Assembly: GCA_958427155.1 (NCBI GenBank)
Contig: CAUABB010000068.1
Location: forward strand, 1 to 7,474
Source of the DNA: an uncultured Oscillospiraceae bacterium
Lineage (GTDB): Bacteria; Bacillota; Clostridia; Oscillospirales; Ruminococcaceae
Length of the DNA: 7,474 nt
Direction of reading: 5' to 3'
Positions 1-6,623 of this stretch are shown one piece after another. Positions within the stretch are counted from its first letter, which is position 1, and every line of letters starts with the position of its first letter. Both the position numbers and the translations under genes were made by a program. A model generated the notes under the pieces. That model saw nothing but the letters and a program-made list of their open reading frames with translations, did not search any database and was not told the origin of the DNA.

Positions 1-23
1 GTCCGGATAAGAGGATAAACACC

Positions 24-29
24 TATAAT
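24..29 (+). promoter_or_regulatory. Possible -10 promoter box upstream of the operon
   Basis: The leader contains a perfect TATAAT hexamer 70 bases before the first start codon, in an AT-rich non-coding stretch. The matching -35 position (about 1-6, GTCCGG) does not resemble TTGACA, and the window begins there, so the promoter cannot be confirmed. No clear operator palindrome or riboswitch-like structure was seen in 1-99. This is a weak call. Confidence 0.25.
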
Positions 30-85
30 ATTTCACCTCCATAACCTGAGATAACTTAATTGTAATAGTAAAACATTTTGAAATC

Positions 86-93
86 AAGGGGAG
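86..93 (+). promoter_or_regulatory. Ribosome binding site of the first operon gene
   Basis: AAGGGGAG lies 6 bases upstream of the ATG at 100. It is a strong Shine-Dalgarno match at good spacing and supports that ATG as the start of the flavin reductase gene. Confidence 0.7.
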
Positions 94-99
94 AATAAT

Positions 100-1452
100 A
101 TGCTGAAAACAAAGCATGAGCGGTTTCATTACAAAACCGTGAAGGAACTGAGAGAGAAGCTTGAAACACTTGGCCTTTCTCTTCCTCTTTCAGATGATTT
201 ATCTGTTTTGGCAGAGCCTGTAAAGTTTGAAGGCAAAGAATTAAAAAACAGGATTGGAATCCAGCCCATGGAAGGGTGTGATGGGACGCGTGAAGGTGCT
301 CCGGATAAACTGACGTTCCGTCGTTATGAACGTTTTGCCGCAGGTGGTGCTGGAATTCTTTGGATGGAGGCAATGGCAGTTTGTCCTGAAGGGCGTGCAA
401 ATCCGCACCAGCTTTATCTTTGTAAAGAAAATCTTTCGGCATTTCAGGAACTTTGTGGGAAAATTTCAAAGTCCGCTTCAGGGGGAGAACCGTATAAAAT
501 CGCTCAGCTAACCCATTCTGGACGATATTCTAAGCCCAATGGCGTTCCGGAACCAATGACTGCAACCAGAATCCCGTTTCTGTTTGCAGACCATAAAGAC
601 GAATATGAACCGGTGAGCGATGAATATTTAAAAGGGCTTATTCCCCGGTTTGTCGAAGCGGCAAAACTCGCCGAAGAAGCGGGTTTTGACGCGGTGGATA
701 TAAAAGCCTGCCACCGATATCTTCTTTCCGAACTTCTAGGGGCATTTAACCGTCCCGGTGAATATGGGGGAAGTTTTGAAAACAGAACCCGTCTGCTGTT
801 TGAGATTATAGATGCGGTTCGAGCGGAAGTAAAGATGGATGTCGTGGTGCGTCTGAATATATACGATGCGATTCCTTATCCGTTTGGATTTGGAGTTTCC
901 AGAGAGGATGTTCATCAGCCGGATTTGTCTGAACCGATTCGATTGATCCGTCTTCTTTATGAGCACGGCGTTCGTTTGATTGACTTAAGCTGTGGCAATC
1001 CATACTACAATCCGCACGTTGGACGTCCTTATGATCAGGGTGGATACCTTCCGCCAAGCCATCCGCTGGAAGACGATGTGCGGATGCTTGGATTAATTCG
1101 GGATGTTCACCGCTCTTGCCCACAGATGCTTGTGATGGCAACTGGATTTAGTTGGCTGAGAGAATTCGGAGCAAATGTTGCAGCAGGCTGTGTCAAAGAA
1201 GACTGGTTTCAGCTTGCGGGATTTGGCCGTCAGGCGTTTGCGTATCCGGACTTTGCGAATGATATCCTCGCCGGGGGAATGAAACGGGAAAAGTGTTGCA
1301 TCTGTTGCTCTAATTGCACGGTGATGATGCGGGACGGCGGTGTGACGGGCTGTCCGGTTCGGGATTCTGAGGTTTATGCATCTTTTTATCATAAGGGGAG
1401 AACCGGAAAAGGATCTCCCGTAGGCAATATGATAAAGGAGAGTCTATTTTAA
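100..1452 (+). CDS. Old Yellow Enzyme-family NADH:flavin oxidoreductase with [4Fe-4S] motif
   Basis: This 450-residue cytosolic TIM-barrel flavoenzyme probably reduces an activated C=C bond (enone or enoate type) using FMN. Seen: NRIGIQPMEGCDGT (50-63), the first FMN-binding strand; QLTHSGR (136-142); ACHRYLLSELL (203-213) followed by NRPGEYGGSFENR (217-229), the family's active-site and barrel signature; and GFGRQAFAYPDF (374-385), the usual FMN-phosphate region. C399, C402, C406 and C418 follow the CX2CX3CX11C spacing of the iron-sulfur site in 2,4-dienoyl-CoA reductase, trimethylamine dehydrogenase and daidzein reductase. Those relatives are about 640-730 residues and carry a C-terminal FAD/NAD(P)H half. 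This protein stops about 30 residues after the cluster, so it needs another electron donor. There is no signal peptide or membrane segment. The ATG at 100 has a strong ribosome binding site. The next gene begins 1 base after its stop. The substrate is unknown; the family call is secure. Confidence 0.9.
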   Translation: MLKTKHERFHYKTVKELREKLETLGLSLPLSDDLSVLAEPVKFEGKELKNRIGIQPMEGCDGTREGAPDKLTFRRYERFAAGGAGILWMEAMAVCPEGRANPHQLYLCKENLSAFQELCGKISKSASGGEPYKIAQLTHSGRYSKPNGVPEPMTATRIPFLFADHKDEYEPVSDEYLKGLIPRFVEAAKLAEEAGFDAVDIKACHRYLLSELLGAFNRPGEYGGSFENRTRLLFEIIDAVRAEVKMDVVVRLNIYDAIPYPFGFGVSREDVHQPDLSEPIRLIRLLYEHGVRLIDLSCGNPYYNPHVGRPYDQGGYLPPSHPLEDDVRMLGLIRDVHRSCPQMLVMATGFSWLREFGANVAAGCVKEDWFQLAGFGRQAFAYPDFANDILAGGMKREKCCICCSNCTVMMRDGGVTGCPVRDSEVYASFYHKGRTGKGSPVGNMIKESLF

Positions 1453-1453
1453 C

Positions 1454-1660
1454 ATGAAAATGTTTATGGTGAATGATCGAGCAGTAAAGATAAAAAAGTA
1501 TGGTGCCGTTATTATGGGGAGTGGCGCGGCCGGGCTTTGTGCGGCAAAACGTCTGAATGATCTCGGGCAAACAGATGTTGTGATTCTCACCAACGGACTT
1601 TCCATGGGGACCTCATGGAATACGGGTTCGGAACAACGCAGGACAGTGTTTTCGAGGTAG
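1454..1660 (+). pseudogene. N-terminal FAD-binding fragment of a frame-broken flavoprotein (pairs with 1615-3354)
   Basis: This 68-codon reading frame encodes the start of the flavoprotein continued at 1615-3354. It contains the nucleotide-binding motif GSGAAG (22-27) in a typical beta-alpha-beta context (YGAVIMGSGAAGLCAAKRL), then VVILTNG and GTSWNTGSE, the start of a segment conserved in this family. After E60 the sequence makes no family sense (QRRTVFSR) and ends at a TAG, while the matching continuation is in another frame. The ATG at 1454 is 1 base after the preceding stop. An AAAGGAG site sits at 1434-1440, 13 bases upstream, which is slightly long spacing. A short stand-alone gene is unlikely, because the motif is only the first unit of an FAD domain. 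The fragment is best read as part of a disrupted gene spanning 1454-3354. Confidence 0.75.
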
Positions 1661-3354
1661 CGCAGACTTTGTTTGACGGGGGAGCTGTGGATGGAGACAT
1701 CGCGCTGACGGAAGCGGCTCTTTCTGCCCGATGTTTTTATCATTTGACTGATTTAGGTGTTCCGTTTGTTCAAAATGAATACGGGGAATTTGTCGGCTAT
1801 AAAACCGATCATGATCCCAAAGCGCGGGCAGCTTCTGCGGGACCTTTAACCGTTCAGGAAATGTGCGGGGCGCTTTGGAGAGAAGTGAAAAAAAGAGGAA
1901 TTCCGGTGGTGGAAGGAATTACACCACTGAAAATTTTAAAAGGGAAAGATGGAGAAGTTACCGGGCTTTTTTGTTTGAAGGAGACGGTGGACCGACAGGA
2001 TAGAGAGTTTATCTGTTTCCTTTGCCAGAATTTGATTGTAGCTACAGGCGCTCCCGCACAGCTTTATGAAAAAAGTGTTTTTCCCGAGTCACAATTTGGG
2101 GCGACTGGGATCTGTCTTGAGGCGGGTGCTGCCGGGAAAAACTTGACAGAGTGGCAATACGGGCTTGCTTCTGTTCGGTTTCGCTGGAATGTTTCAGGAT
2201 CGTATCAGCAGGTACTTCCCCGGTACGTTAGTACGGATTGGAACGGAAAGGACGAGCGGGAGTTTCTTTTGGACTGGATGGATGAAAAAAGTGTTTTGAA
2301 TGCGGTCTTTCTTAAAGGATATCAGTGGCCGTTCGACGCTTCGAAGCTTGGAAAATCCGGCTCGTCCTGGGTGGACCTCGCCGTTTATACCGAAACGGTC
2401 TTAAAAGGGAGAAAAGTTTATCTGGATTATACCCAGAATCCTTTTCGGAAGTCCCGGCTTGAACAGGAGCTGCTTTCTGATGTGTGCAGGGAATATCTTA
2501 CAGCTTCCGGAGCGCTACAGGATACACCGCTGGAACGTTTAAGGGCACTCAACGCTGACGCGGTTAAGCTGTACCTGAATCATGGGATTGATTTATCGAA
2601 AGAATATCTTGAAATTGACGTATGCGCTCAACATCATAATGGGGGACTCTCAGGAAATATCTGGTGGGAAACTGGAGTTTCAGGACTTTTTGCGGTTGGC
2701 GAAGTCAATGGAAGTCATGGGATTCGCAGGCCCGGTGGTTCTGCTTTGAACGCCGGCCAGGTCGGAGCATTCCGGGCTGCCGAAGAGATCGTCCGACGTG
2801 GAAAGAATCAAGATATAAAAAATATTTCTGAAGAGGATATCTTCAGACAGGTTTCCCCCGTTGTTCAGCTTGCCGAAAGCTGGATGAGAAAAACCGGCAA
2901 AGGAAACCTCAAAGAAATTGGGGAAAGATTTCGGCATTTAAACAGTAGCTATGCCGGCTTTGTCCGCAGTGCTGATAAAACAAGGATGATCGTTAAAGAA
3001 GCGGAAGAATTTTTACAGCATCCAGAACGGATTTGCCTGGATAGTACAGATCAGTTGGGAGAAGCGTTTCGCCTGTATGATATGCTAATTTGTACCGTTT
3101 GCTGTTTGACGGCAATGTTGGATTATATCCAGAGGGGAGGATTGTCGCGCGGTTCTTATCTGATTGCGGAAAAGCTCCCCTCCTTTGGGACAGAAGTCCA
3201 GGCGGATTTAAAATATCGGCAGAAAATTCAAGAAGTATACTGGAAAGATGGATCCGTACAGGTAGTTTGGCGTCCGGTCCGTCCGCTTCCGGAAAGTCCG
3301 CAGTGGTTTGAGCAGGTTTGGCGCGAGATGAAAAAACGGGAGGAAAGGCAATGA
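1615..3354 (+). CDS. FAD-dependent oxidoreductase, fumarate reductase/succinate dehydrogenase flavoprotein type, lacking its N-terminus by frameshift
   Basis: This is the main part (579 codons) of a flavoprotein of the fumarate reductase/L-aspartate oxidase superfamily, which reduces or oxidises a bond next to a carboxylate or carbonyl using FAD. Seen: GYKTDHDPKARAASAGPL (61-78), AQHHNGGL (338-345), and GEVNGSHG (362-369) followed by RRPGGSALNAGQVGAFRAAEE (371-391), the classic C-terminal FAD-contact region. The dinucleotide-binding GxGxxG is absent; it lies in the other frame at 1454-1660. The ATG at 1615 falls inside the family's conserved region and has only a weak GGGGA 4 bases upstream, so it is unlikely to be the natural start. 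The rest is open for over 1.7 kb without another lesion, which points to a recent break or an assembly error. There is no signal peptide, haem or covalent-FMN domain, unlike respiratory fumarate and urocanate reductases. It overlaps the next gene by ATGA. Without its N-terminus it should not bind FAD. Confidence 0.8.
   Translation: MEYGFGTTQDSVFEVAQTLFDGGAVDGDIALTEAALSARCFYHLTDLGVPFVQNEYGEFVGYKTDHDPKARAASAGPLTVQEMCGALWREVKKRGIPVVEGITPLKILKGKDGEVTGLFCLKETVDRQDREFICFLCQNLIVATGAPAQLYEKSVFPESQFGATGICLEAGAAGKNLTEWQYGLASVRFRWNVSGSYQQVLPRYVSTDWNGKDEREFLLDWMDEKSVLNAVFLKGYQWPFDASKLGKSGSSWVDLAVYTETVLKGRKVYLDYTQNPFRKSRLEQELLSDVCREYLTASGALQDTPLERLRALNADAVKLYLNHGIDLSKEYLEIDVCAQHHNGGLSGNIWWETGVSGLFAVGEVNGSHGIRRPGGSALNAGQVGAFRAAEEIVRRGKNQDIKNISEEDIFRQVSPVVQLAESWMRKTGKGNLKEIGERFRHLNSSYAGFVRSADKTRMIVKEAEEFLQHPERICLDSTDQLGEAFRLYDMLICTVCCLTAMLDYIQRGGLSRGSYLIAEKLPSFGTEVQADLKYRQKIQEVYWKDGSVQVVWRPVRPLPESPQWFEQVWREMKKREERQ
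3338..3348 (+). promoter_or_regulatory. Ribosome binding site that fixes the dehydrogenase start
   Basis: GGGAGGAAAGG lies just upstream of the ATG at 3351, inside the 3' end of the flavoprotein gene. It gives good Shine-Dalgarno spacing to that ATG. The in-frame TTG at 3318 has no comparable site. The site favours the ATGA-overlap start and suggests translational coupling. Confidence 0.65.
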
Positions 3355-4439
3355 AATCACGTGCGATGGTATTAACCAAATTTAAACGGCCTTTAGAAAT
3401 GGAGGAAATAGAGGTCCCCGCATTAAAAGAAGGGGAAATCCTTATTAAATTGGAAGCTTCCGGTATTTGCGGAAGCGATGTTCATATGTGGCAAGGGGAA
3501 GATCCTCGTACACCGCTCCCAATTATTTTGGGTCATGAAGGTGTTGGCAGAATCGCCGCTATGAAAGGGCCTCATACAACGGTAGAGGGAAAACCGGTCC
3601 GGGAAGGTGATCGGGTTTTATGGAACCGGGGAGTGAGCTGTGGGCATTGTTACGCTTGCAAAGTGCTGTTAATGCCCTGGCTTTGTGAAAACAGGAAAGT
3701 TTATGGAATTAACCGCCCCCGTTCGGAAGAACCTTATTTGAACGGGTGTTACAGCGAGTATATCATTCTTTCACCCGGGACGGATCTGTTTCGGGTAGAG
3801 GATTCGGTTGACCCTGCGATTTTAGTTAGCGCAAGCTGCTCAGGCGCTACCGCCGCAAATGCCTTTGATACGGTTAAGATCAATCCCGGAGATACAGTGG
3901 TTATTCAGGGGCCGGGGCCGTTAGGAGTATACGGGGTTGCGTATGCTAAAAAAATGGGTGCGAAAAATATTGCCGTGATCGGCGGTTCGCCGCAACGGCT
4001 GGAACTCTGTAAAGAGTTTGGTGCTACTCATCTGATTAACCGCCATGAAAAAAACGCGGCACAGCGGTTAGAAACCGTAAAAGAGATTACCCATGGTCGG
4101 GGGGCTGATGTGGTGTTGGAAGCTGCCGGAAGCAGGGGAGCCGCACAAGAGGTTTTAAATCTTGCGCGGTCTGGCGGACATTGTGTACTGACTGGTTATG
4201 CGCAGCCAGTTGGAGAAGAGGCGATCGATTTTTACAGCCAAGTAGTCAGAAAGCATCTGAAGATCCAGGGAATTTGGGTCAGTGATACACGTCATACTCT
4301 TCAGGCGATGGAGCTTGTACTGGGACAGCCCGATCTTTTTAGGAAGTTAATTACTCACCGTTTTACTCTGGAAGACGCAAATCAGGCGCTGGAGGCAATG
4401 CAGAAAAAACAGGCGTTAAAAGCAGTTCTCATCTTCTAG
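3351..4439 (+). CDS. Zinc-dependent medium-chain alcohol/polyol dehydrogenase
   Basis: This 362-residue MDR-family enzyme oxidises a secondary alcohol, such as a polyol or sugar-derived hydroxyl, to a ketone with NAD(P), or runs in reverse. Seen: GICGSDVH (38-45) with catalytic zinc ligand C40; GHEGVG (61-66) with H62 and E63; structural zinc cysteines C97, C100, C103 and C112 (CX2CX2CX8C, one residue longer than the commonest spacing); and the Rossmann turn GPGPLG (187-192). The second strand ends VIGGSPQR (209-216) with no acidic residue, which may mean NADP(H) use or relaxed cofactor choice; this is inference. Length matches sorbitol/threonine-type dehydrogenases. An upstream in-frame TTG at 3318 would add 11 residues, but the ATG at 3351 overlaps the preceding stop, has a strong ribosome binding site and begins exactly where family homology begins. 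The exact substrate cannot be read from the sequence. Confidence 0.9.
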   Translation: MKSRAMVLTKFKRPLEMEEIEVPALKEGEILIKLEASGICGSDVHMWQGEDPRTPLPIILGHEGVGRIAAMKGPHTTVEGKPVREGDRVLWNRGVSCGHCYACKVLLMPWLCENRKVYGINRPRSEEPYLNGCYSEYIILSPGTDLFRVEDSVDPAILVSASCSGATAANAFDTVKINPGDTVVIQGPGPLGVYGVAYAKKMGAKNIAVIGGSPQRLELCKEFGATHLINRHEKNAAQRLETVKEITHGRGADVVLEAAGSRGAAQEVLNLARSGGHCVLTGYAQPVGEEAIDFYSQVVRKHLKIQGIWVSDTRHTLQAMELVLGQPDLFRKLITHRFTLEDANQALEAMQKKQALKAVLIF

Positions 4440-4499
4440 TAAGACGGAAATTAGGAGTTGCTTTTTTAGAACGTTGGAACGGAAAGGAAGGATTTTATT

Positions 4500-5312
4500 A
4501 TGAAGCTGGGAATTGTGAGCGATGAAGTCAGCAAGGACTTAAAAGTTGCCGCAAAGTGGGCGAAGGAACGTGGGATCCGCAGGTTTGAACTTAGAAATGT
4601 TTGGGGGAACCGCCTTCCGGATGTTACTCAGACAGATCTTTTGGAAATAAAGACTCTTTTAAATGACTATGGAATACAGGTAACGGGTATTTCACCGGGA
4701 ACTTATAAATGTTCCCTGCGCGACCCTGAGTTTGGTTCGCAGCTGGAACGGTTTTACCGCACAATGGAATGCGCGGATGTCCTTGGAGTCCGTAAAATAA
4801 TCAGCTTTGGTGTAAAAAAGGAAGAGGAATTGCCCGGAGATAAAGAGCGAGTCCTTGAGACGCTTGAGATTCTCTGTCAGAAAGGGACAGAAAATGGTTT
4901 TACTGTCTGTCTGGAGAACGAACCCGGTTACTATAACGGCTTGCCAGACGAAATAGAAGAAGTTCAAAAGGCGGTTCTGCCGTATGGAGGCATGCTCAAC
5001 TGGGATATGGGCAATCTTTTTATGTCGGGATTTTCAGCGTATAAAGAACATTATGAACGCTTTAAGTCTTATGTAGGGAGTGTCCATATGAAAGATTACC
5101 AGTTAAAGGACGGCGTTTGTGTTCCAATCGGAAATGGATGTATTGACTGGAAAGGTCAGATTGATGACCTGCTTCGGGATGATCTGCACCTGAACGGGGA
5201 AGAAGTGGATATGAATATAGAGACGCATTGTTCACCTGAATATGAACAGGCGACAAAGTGCTATGATTACATAAAGTCTGTACTGGGGGAACGTCTTGAT
5301 GAAGTGCTCTGA
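4500..5312 (+). CDS. Sugar phosphate isomerase/epimerase-like protein (xylose isomerase-like TIM barrel)
   Basis: This 270-residue protein belongs to the AP endonuclease 2/xylose isomerase-like barrel superfamily. Members isomerise, epimerise, dehydrate or eliminate on sugars, keto-sugars and inosose through a divalent metal. Seen: MKLGIVSDEV at the first strand; VCLENEPG with E139; NWDMGN with D169; SVHMKDYQ with H196 and K198; and MNIETH with E241. E139, D169, H196 and E241 form the usual Glu-Asp-His-Glu metal site, so the protein looks catalytically complete. The ATG at 4500 is preceded by AAGGAAGGA with about 7 bases of spacing. A 60-base gap separates it from the dehydrogenase, and its end overlaps the next gene by 14 bases, which suggests coupled translation with the Gfo/Idh/MocA partner. 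This pairing is known from inositol catabolism (IolG/IolE) and from 3-keto-glycoside cleavage, including C-deglycosylation. Which reaction applies here is not determined. Confidence 0.87.
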   Translation: MKLGIVSDEVSKDLKVAAKWAKERGIRRFELRNVWGNRLPDVTQTDLLEIKTLLNDYGIQVTGISPGTYKCSLRDPEFGSQLERFYRTMECADVLGVRKIISFGVKKEEELPGDKERVLETLEILCQKGTENGFTVCLENEPGYYNGLPDEIEEVQKAVLPYGGMLNWDMGNLFMSGFSAYKEHYERFKSYVGSVHMKDYQLKDGVCVPIGNGCIDWKGQIDDLLRDDLHLNGEEVDMNIETHCSPEYEQATKCYDYIKSVLGERLDEVL

Positions 5313-6471
5313 AAAGTTAAGGCTATTGCTTGTAGGCGCCGGCGGGTACGGACATTTTTATCTAGAAGCCCTGGCCCGTCCTGAAATTTCTCGGAAAGTG
5401 GATTTTGCGGGGGTTGTAGAGCCATTTTTAAACCTAGAAGTCGAAACGGAATTGAAACGGCGTAAAGTACCGGTTTTTAAAGATATGGAGTCTGCCTATA
5501 AAATGCTGGGACGGGTTGATCTAACCTGTATTGTTACCCCACTTCCATATCATCTGGAACATATTAAAACAGCACTTTCCTATAAAAGCCATGTTCTTTG
5601 TGAAAAACCCGCTGCACCGGTAATGGATCAGCTTAAACCAATGATTGAGCTTGAAAGAAACGCCGGGAAATGCCTTGCGATTGGTTTTCAGTGGTCATTT
5701 GCGCCCGCTATGCTCCGCTGTAAACGGGATATCCTTTCCGGGTTGTTCGGAGATCTGATCTACGCAAAAGCTTTAATTTTATGGCCCCGCCCGGAAGCTT
5801 ACTTCAAACGTGGCTCTGGGTGGGGAGGAAAACGCTGCGCTGAGGATGGAGCACCGATTAATGACAGCGTTGCTTCCAACGCTACGGCTCATTACTTGCA
5901 CAATCTTTATTTTATGCTCGGCGACAGCATGAAAGAGGCCGCCCTTCCCGCTGAGATAGAGGTAAGCGTAGCTCGCGCAAACGCCATTGAAAATTATGAT
6001 ACCATCTGTATCCGCGGAAGGATGAAACAGGGGGGAAGTCTGCTGTATTTAGCGTCTCACGCGGTGGAGCATACTCAAAATCCATTGATAGAGTACCGCT
6101 TTGAAAAGGCCTCTATCCTTTATGATTGTGAGTCGAACCGGCTGACAGCTTATTTTAATGATGGATCCGTTAAAAAATACGGCGAGGTGGAGAGTGATGT
6201 CCATACCAAATTGGAGGCTGTTATTGACGGCATTCGGAAAGGAAATTATGAAAGCAGCATCTTCTGCACACCTTCTACCTGTAAACCTCATGTATGGACT
6301 GTTGACCACATTTTTTATCATGAAAAAATTTATCCTTTCCCAGCAGAACGACTGAACTTTTATTGCCCTGATCAGGACGATAAAAGAGGTGTGTATGTCG
6401 ATGGGCTGGAAGAAGCTTGTCGAGAGGCATATCGGGAAAATAAATTCCTGAACTTTGCTGAGAAATTTTAG
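5299..6471 (+). CDS. Gfo/Idh/MocA family NAD(P)-dependent oxidoreductase
   Basis: This 390-residue cytosolic oxidoreductase probably oxidises or reduces a ring hydroxyl/ketone of a sugar, glycoside or inositol. Seen: an N-terminal Rossmann fold with GAGGYG (13-18); the family-defining CEKPAAP (101-107), in which K103 is the usual catalytic/cofactor lysine; and then a C-terminal alpha/beta domain with GFQWSFAP and a helix beginning near H198 (HYLHNLYFMLG) that fits the substrate-side His position of the family. The ATG at 5299 is chosen over the TTG directly before it. A GGGGGA at 5284-5289 sits about 9 bases upstream. The gene overlaps the isomerase gene by 14 bases. It ends the operon; a hairpin follows about 100 bases later. 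The family is certain, but the substrate is not: inositol, glucoside and plant glycoside dehydrogenases share this fold. Confidence 0.9.
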   Translation: MKCSEKLRLLLVGAGGYGHFYLEALARPEISRKVDFAGVVEPFLNLEVETELKRRKVPVFKDMESAYKMLGRVDLTCIVTPLPYHLEHIKTALSYKSHVLCEKPAAPVMDQLKPMIELERNAGKCLAIGFQWSFAPAMLRCKRDILSGLFGDLIYAKALILWPRPEAYFKRGSGWGGKRCAEDGAPINDSVASNATAHYLHNLYFMLGDSMKEAALPAEIEVSVARANAIENYDTICIRGRMKQGGSLLYLASHAVEHTQNPLIEYRFEKASILYDCESNRLTAYFNDGSVKKYGEVESDVHTKLEAVIDGIRKGNYESSIFCTPSTCKPHVWTVDHIFYHEKIYPFPAERLNFYCPDQDDKRGVYVDGLEEACREAYRENKFLNFAEKF

Positions 6472-6494
6472 GAGATATCTGTGAATATCACTTG

Positions 6495-6523
6495 TTGATC
6501 AAGAAAAATCGACTTAATAAAAT
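6495..6523 (+). promoter_or_regulatory. Sigma-A-like promoter in the intergenic gap
   Basis: TTGATC (6495-6500) and TAAAAT (6518-6523) are separated by exactly 17 bases, a good match to a housekeeping promoter. It points toward the hairpin at 6560-6623, so a transcript would be only about 90 bases long with no protein-coding room. The surrounding DNA is AT-rich, so a chance match is quite possible. Confidence 0.3.
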
Positions 6524-6559
6524 ACGTTTAGACAAAAATATACAAAAAATACAATTTGT

Positions 6560-6623
6560 AATAAATTTAGCGATAGTAAAAGGGTGGGAATATACCCTAC
6601 CCTTTTACTATCGCCAATTTATT
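6560..6623. terminator. Bidirectional terminator hairpin between convergent genes
   Basis: A 19-bp stem (6570-6588 with 6596-6614) pairs throughout, with one G-U wobble and a 7-base loop. Beyond a small internal loop, a further 8 bp of A/T pairs (6560-6567 with 6616-6623) extend it. The G/C-rich upper stem with A/T-rich flanks on both sides suits termination in both directions. It sits about 90 bases after the operon's last stop and directly abuts the stop codon of the convergent exonuclease gene. The T-runs are short and interrupted, so efficiency is uncertain. The rest of the gap (6472-6559) shows no gene. Confidence 0.75.

Noticed and set aside
56..469. Minus-strand open frame of 137 codons opposite the flavin reductase gene
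   Set aside because: Its composition shows no recognisable domain, and it lies antisense to a gene with clear family motifs. The other minus-strand frames inside 736-3379, 4692-5256 and 6049-6321 are rejected for the same reason.
1615..1660. Programmed -1 ribosomal frameshift joining the two flavoprotein frames
   Set aside because: The overlap contains no X-XXY-YYZ slippery heptamer in the proper frame, and a fused product would still lack the conserved segment after NTGS. A deletion explains the data better.
3318..3350. Upstream TTG start for the zinc dehydrogenase
   Set aside because: There is no good ribosome binding site for TTG 3318, and the added residues do not fit the family start. 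The ATG at 3351 has a strong site and an ATGA overlap.
4440..4499. Terminator or internal promoter in the 60-base gap before the isomerase
   Set aside because: A T-run (CTTTTTT) is present, but no stem precedes it and no paired -35/-10 is visible. The gap holds only the ribosome binding site.
4500..5312. Naming the isomerase as a C-glycoside deglycosylase alpha subunit
   Set aside because: The fold and metal residues fit, but no small beta-subunit gene is adjacent in the window, and the fold is shared by many sugar isomerases. The specific name is not supported.
6479..6503. Small inverted repeats (GATAT...ATATC and CTTG...CAAG) after the last operon gene
   Set aside because: The stems are only 4-5 bp in AT-rich DNA, which is expected by chance. 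No mobile-element ends, CRISPR repeats or tRNA-like structures were seen anywhere in the window.
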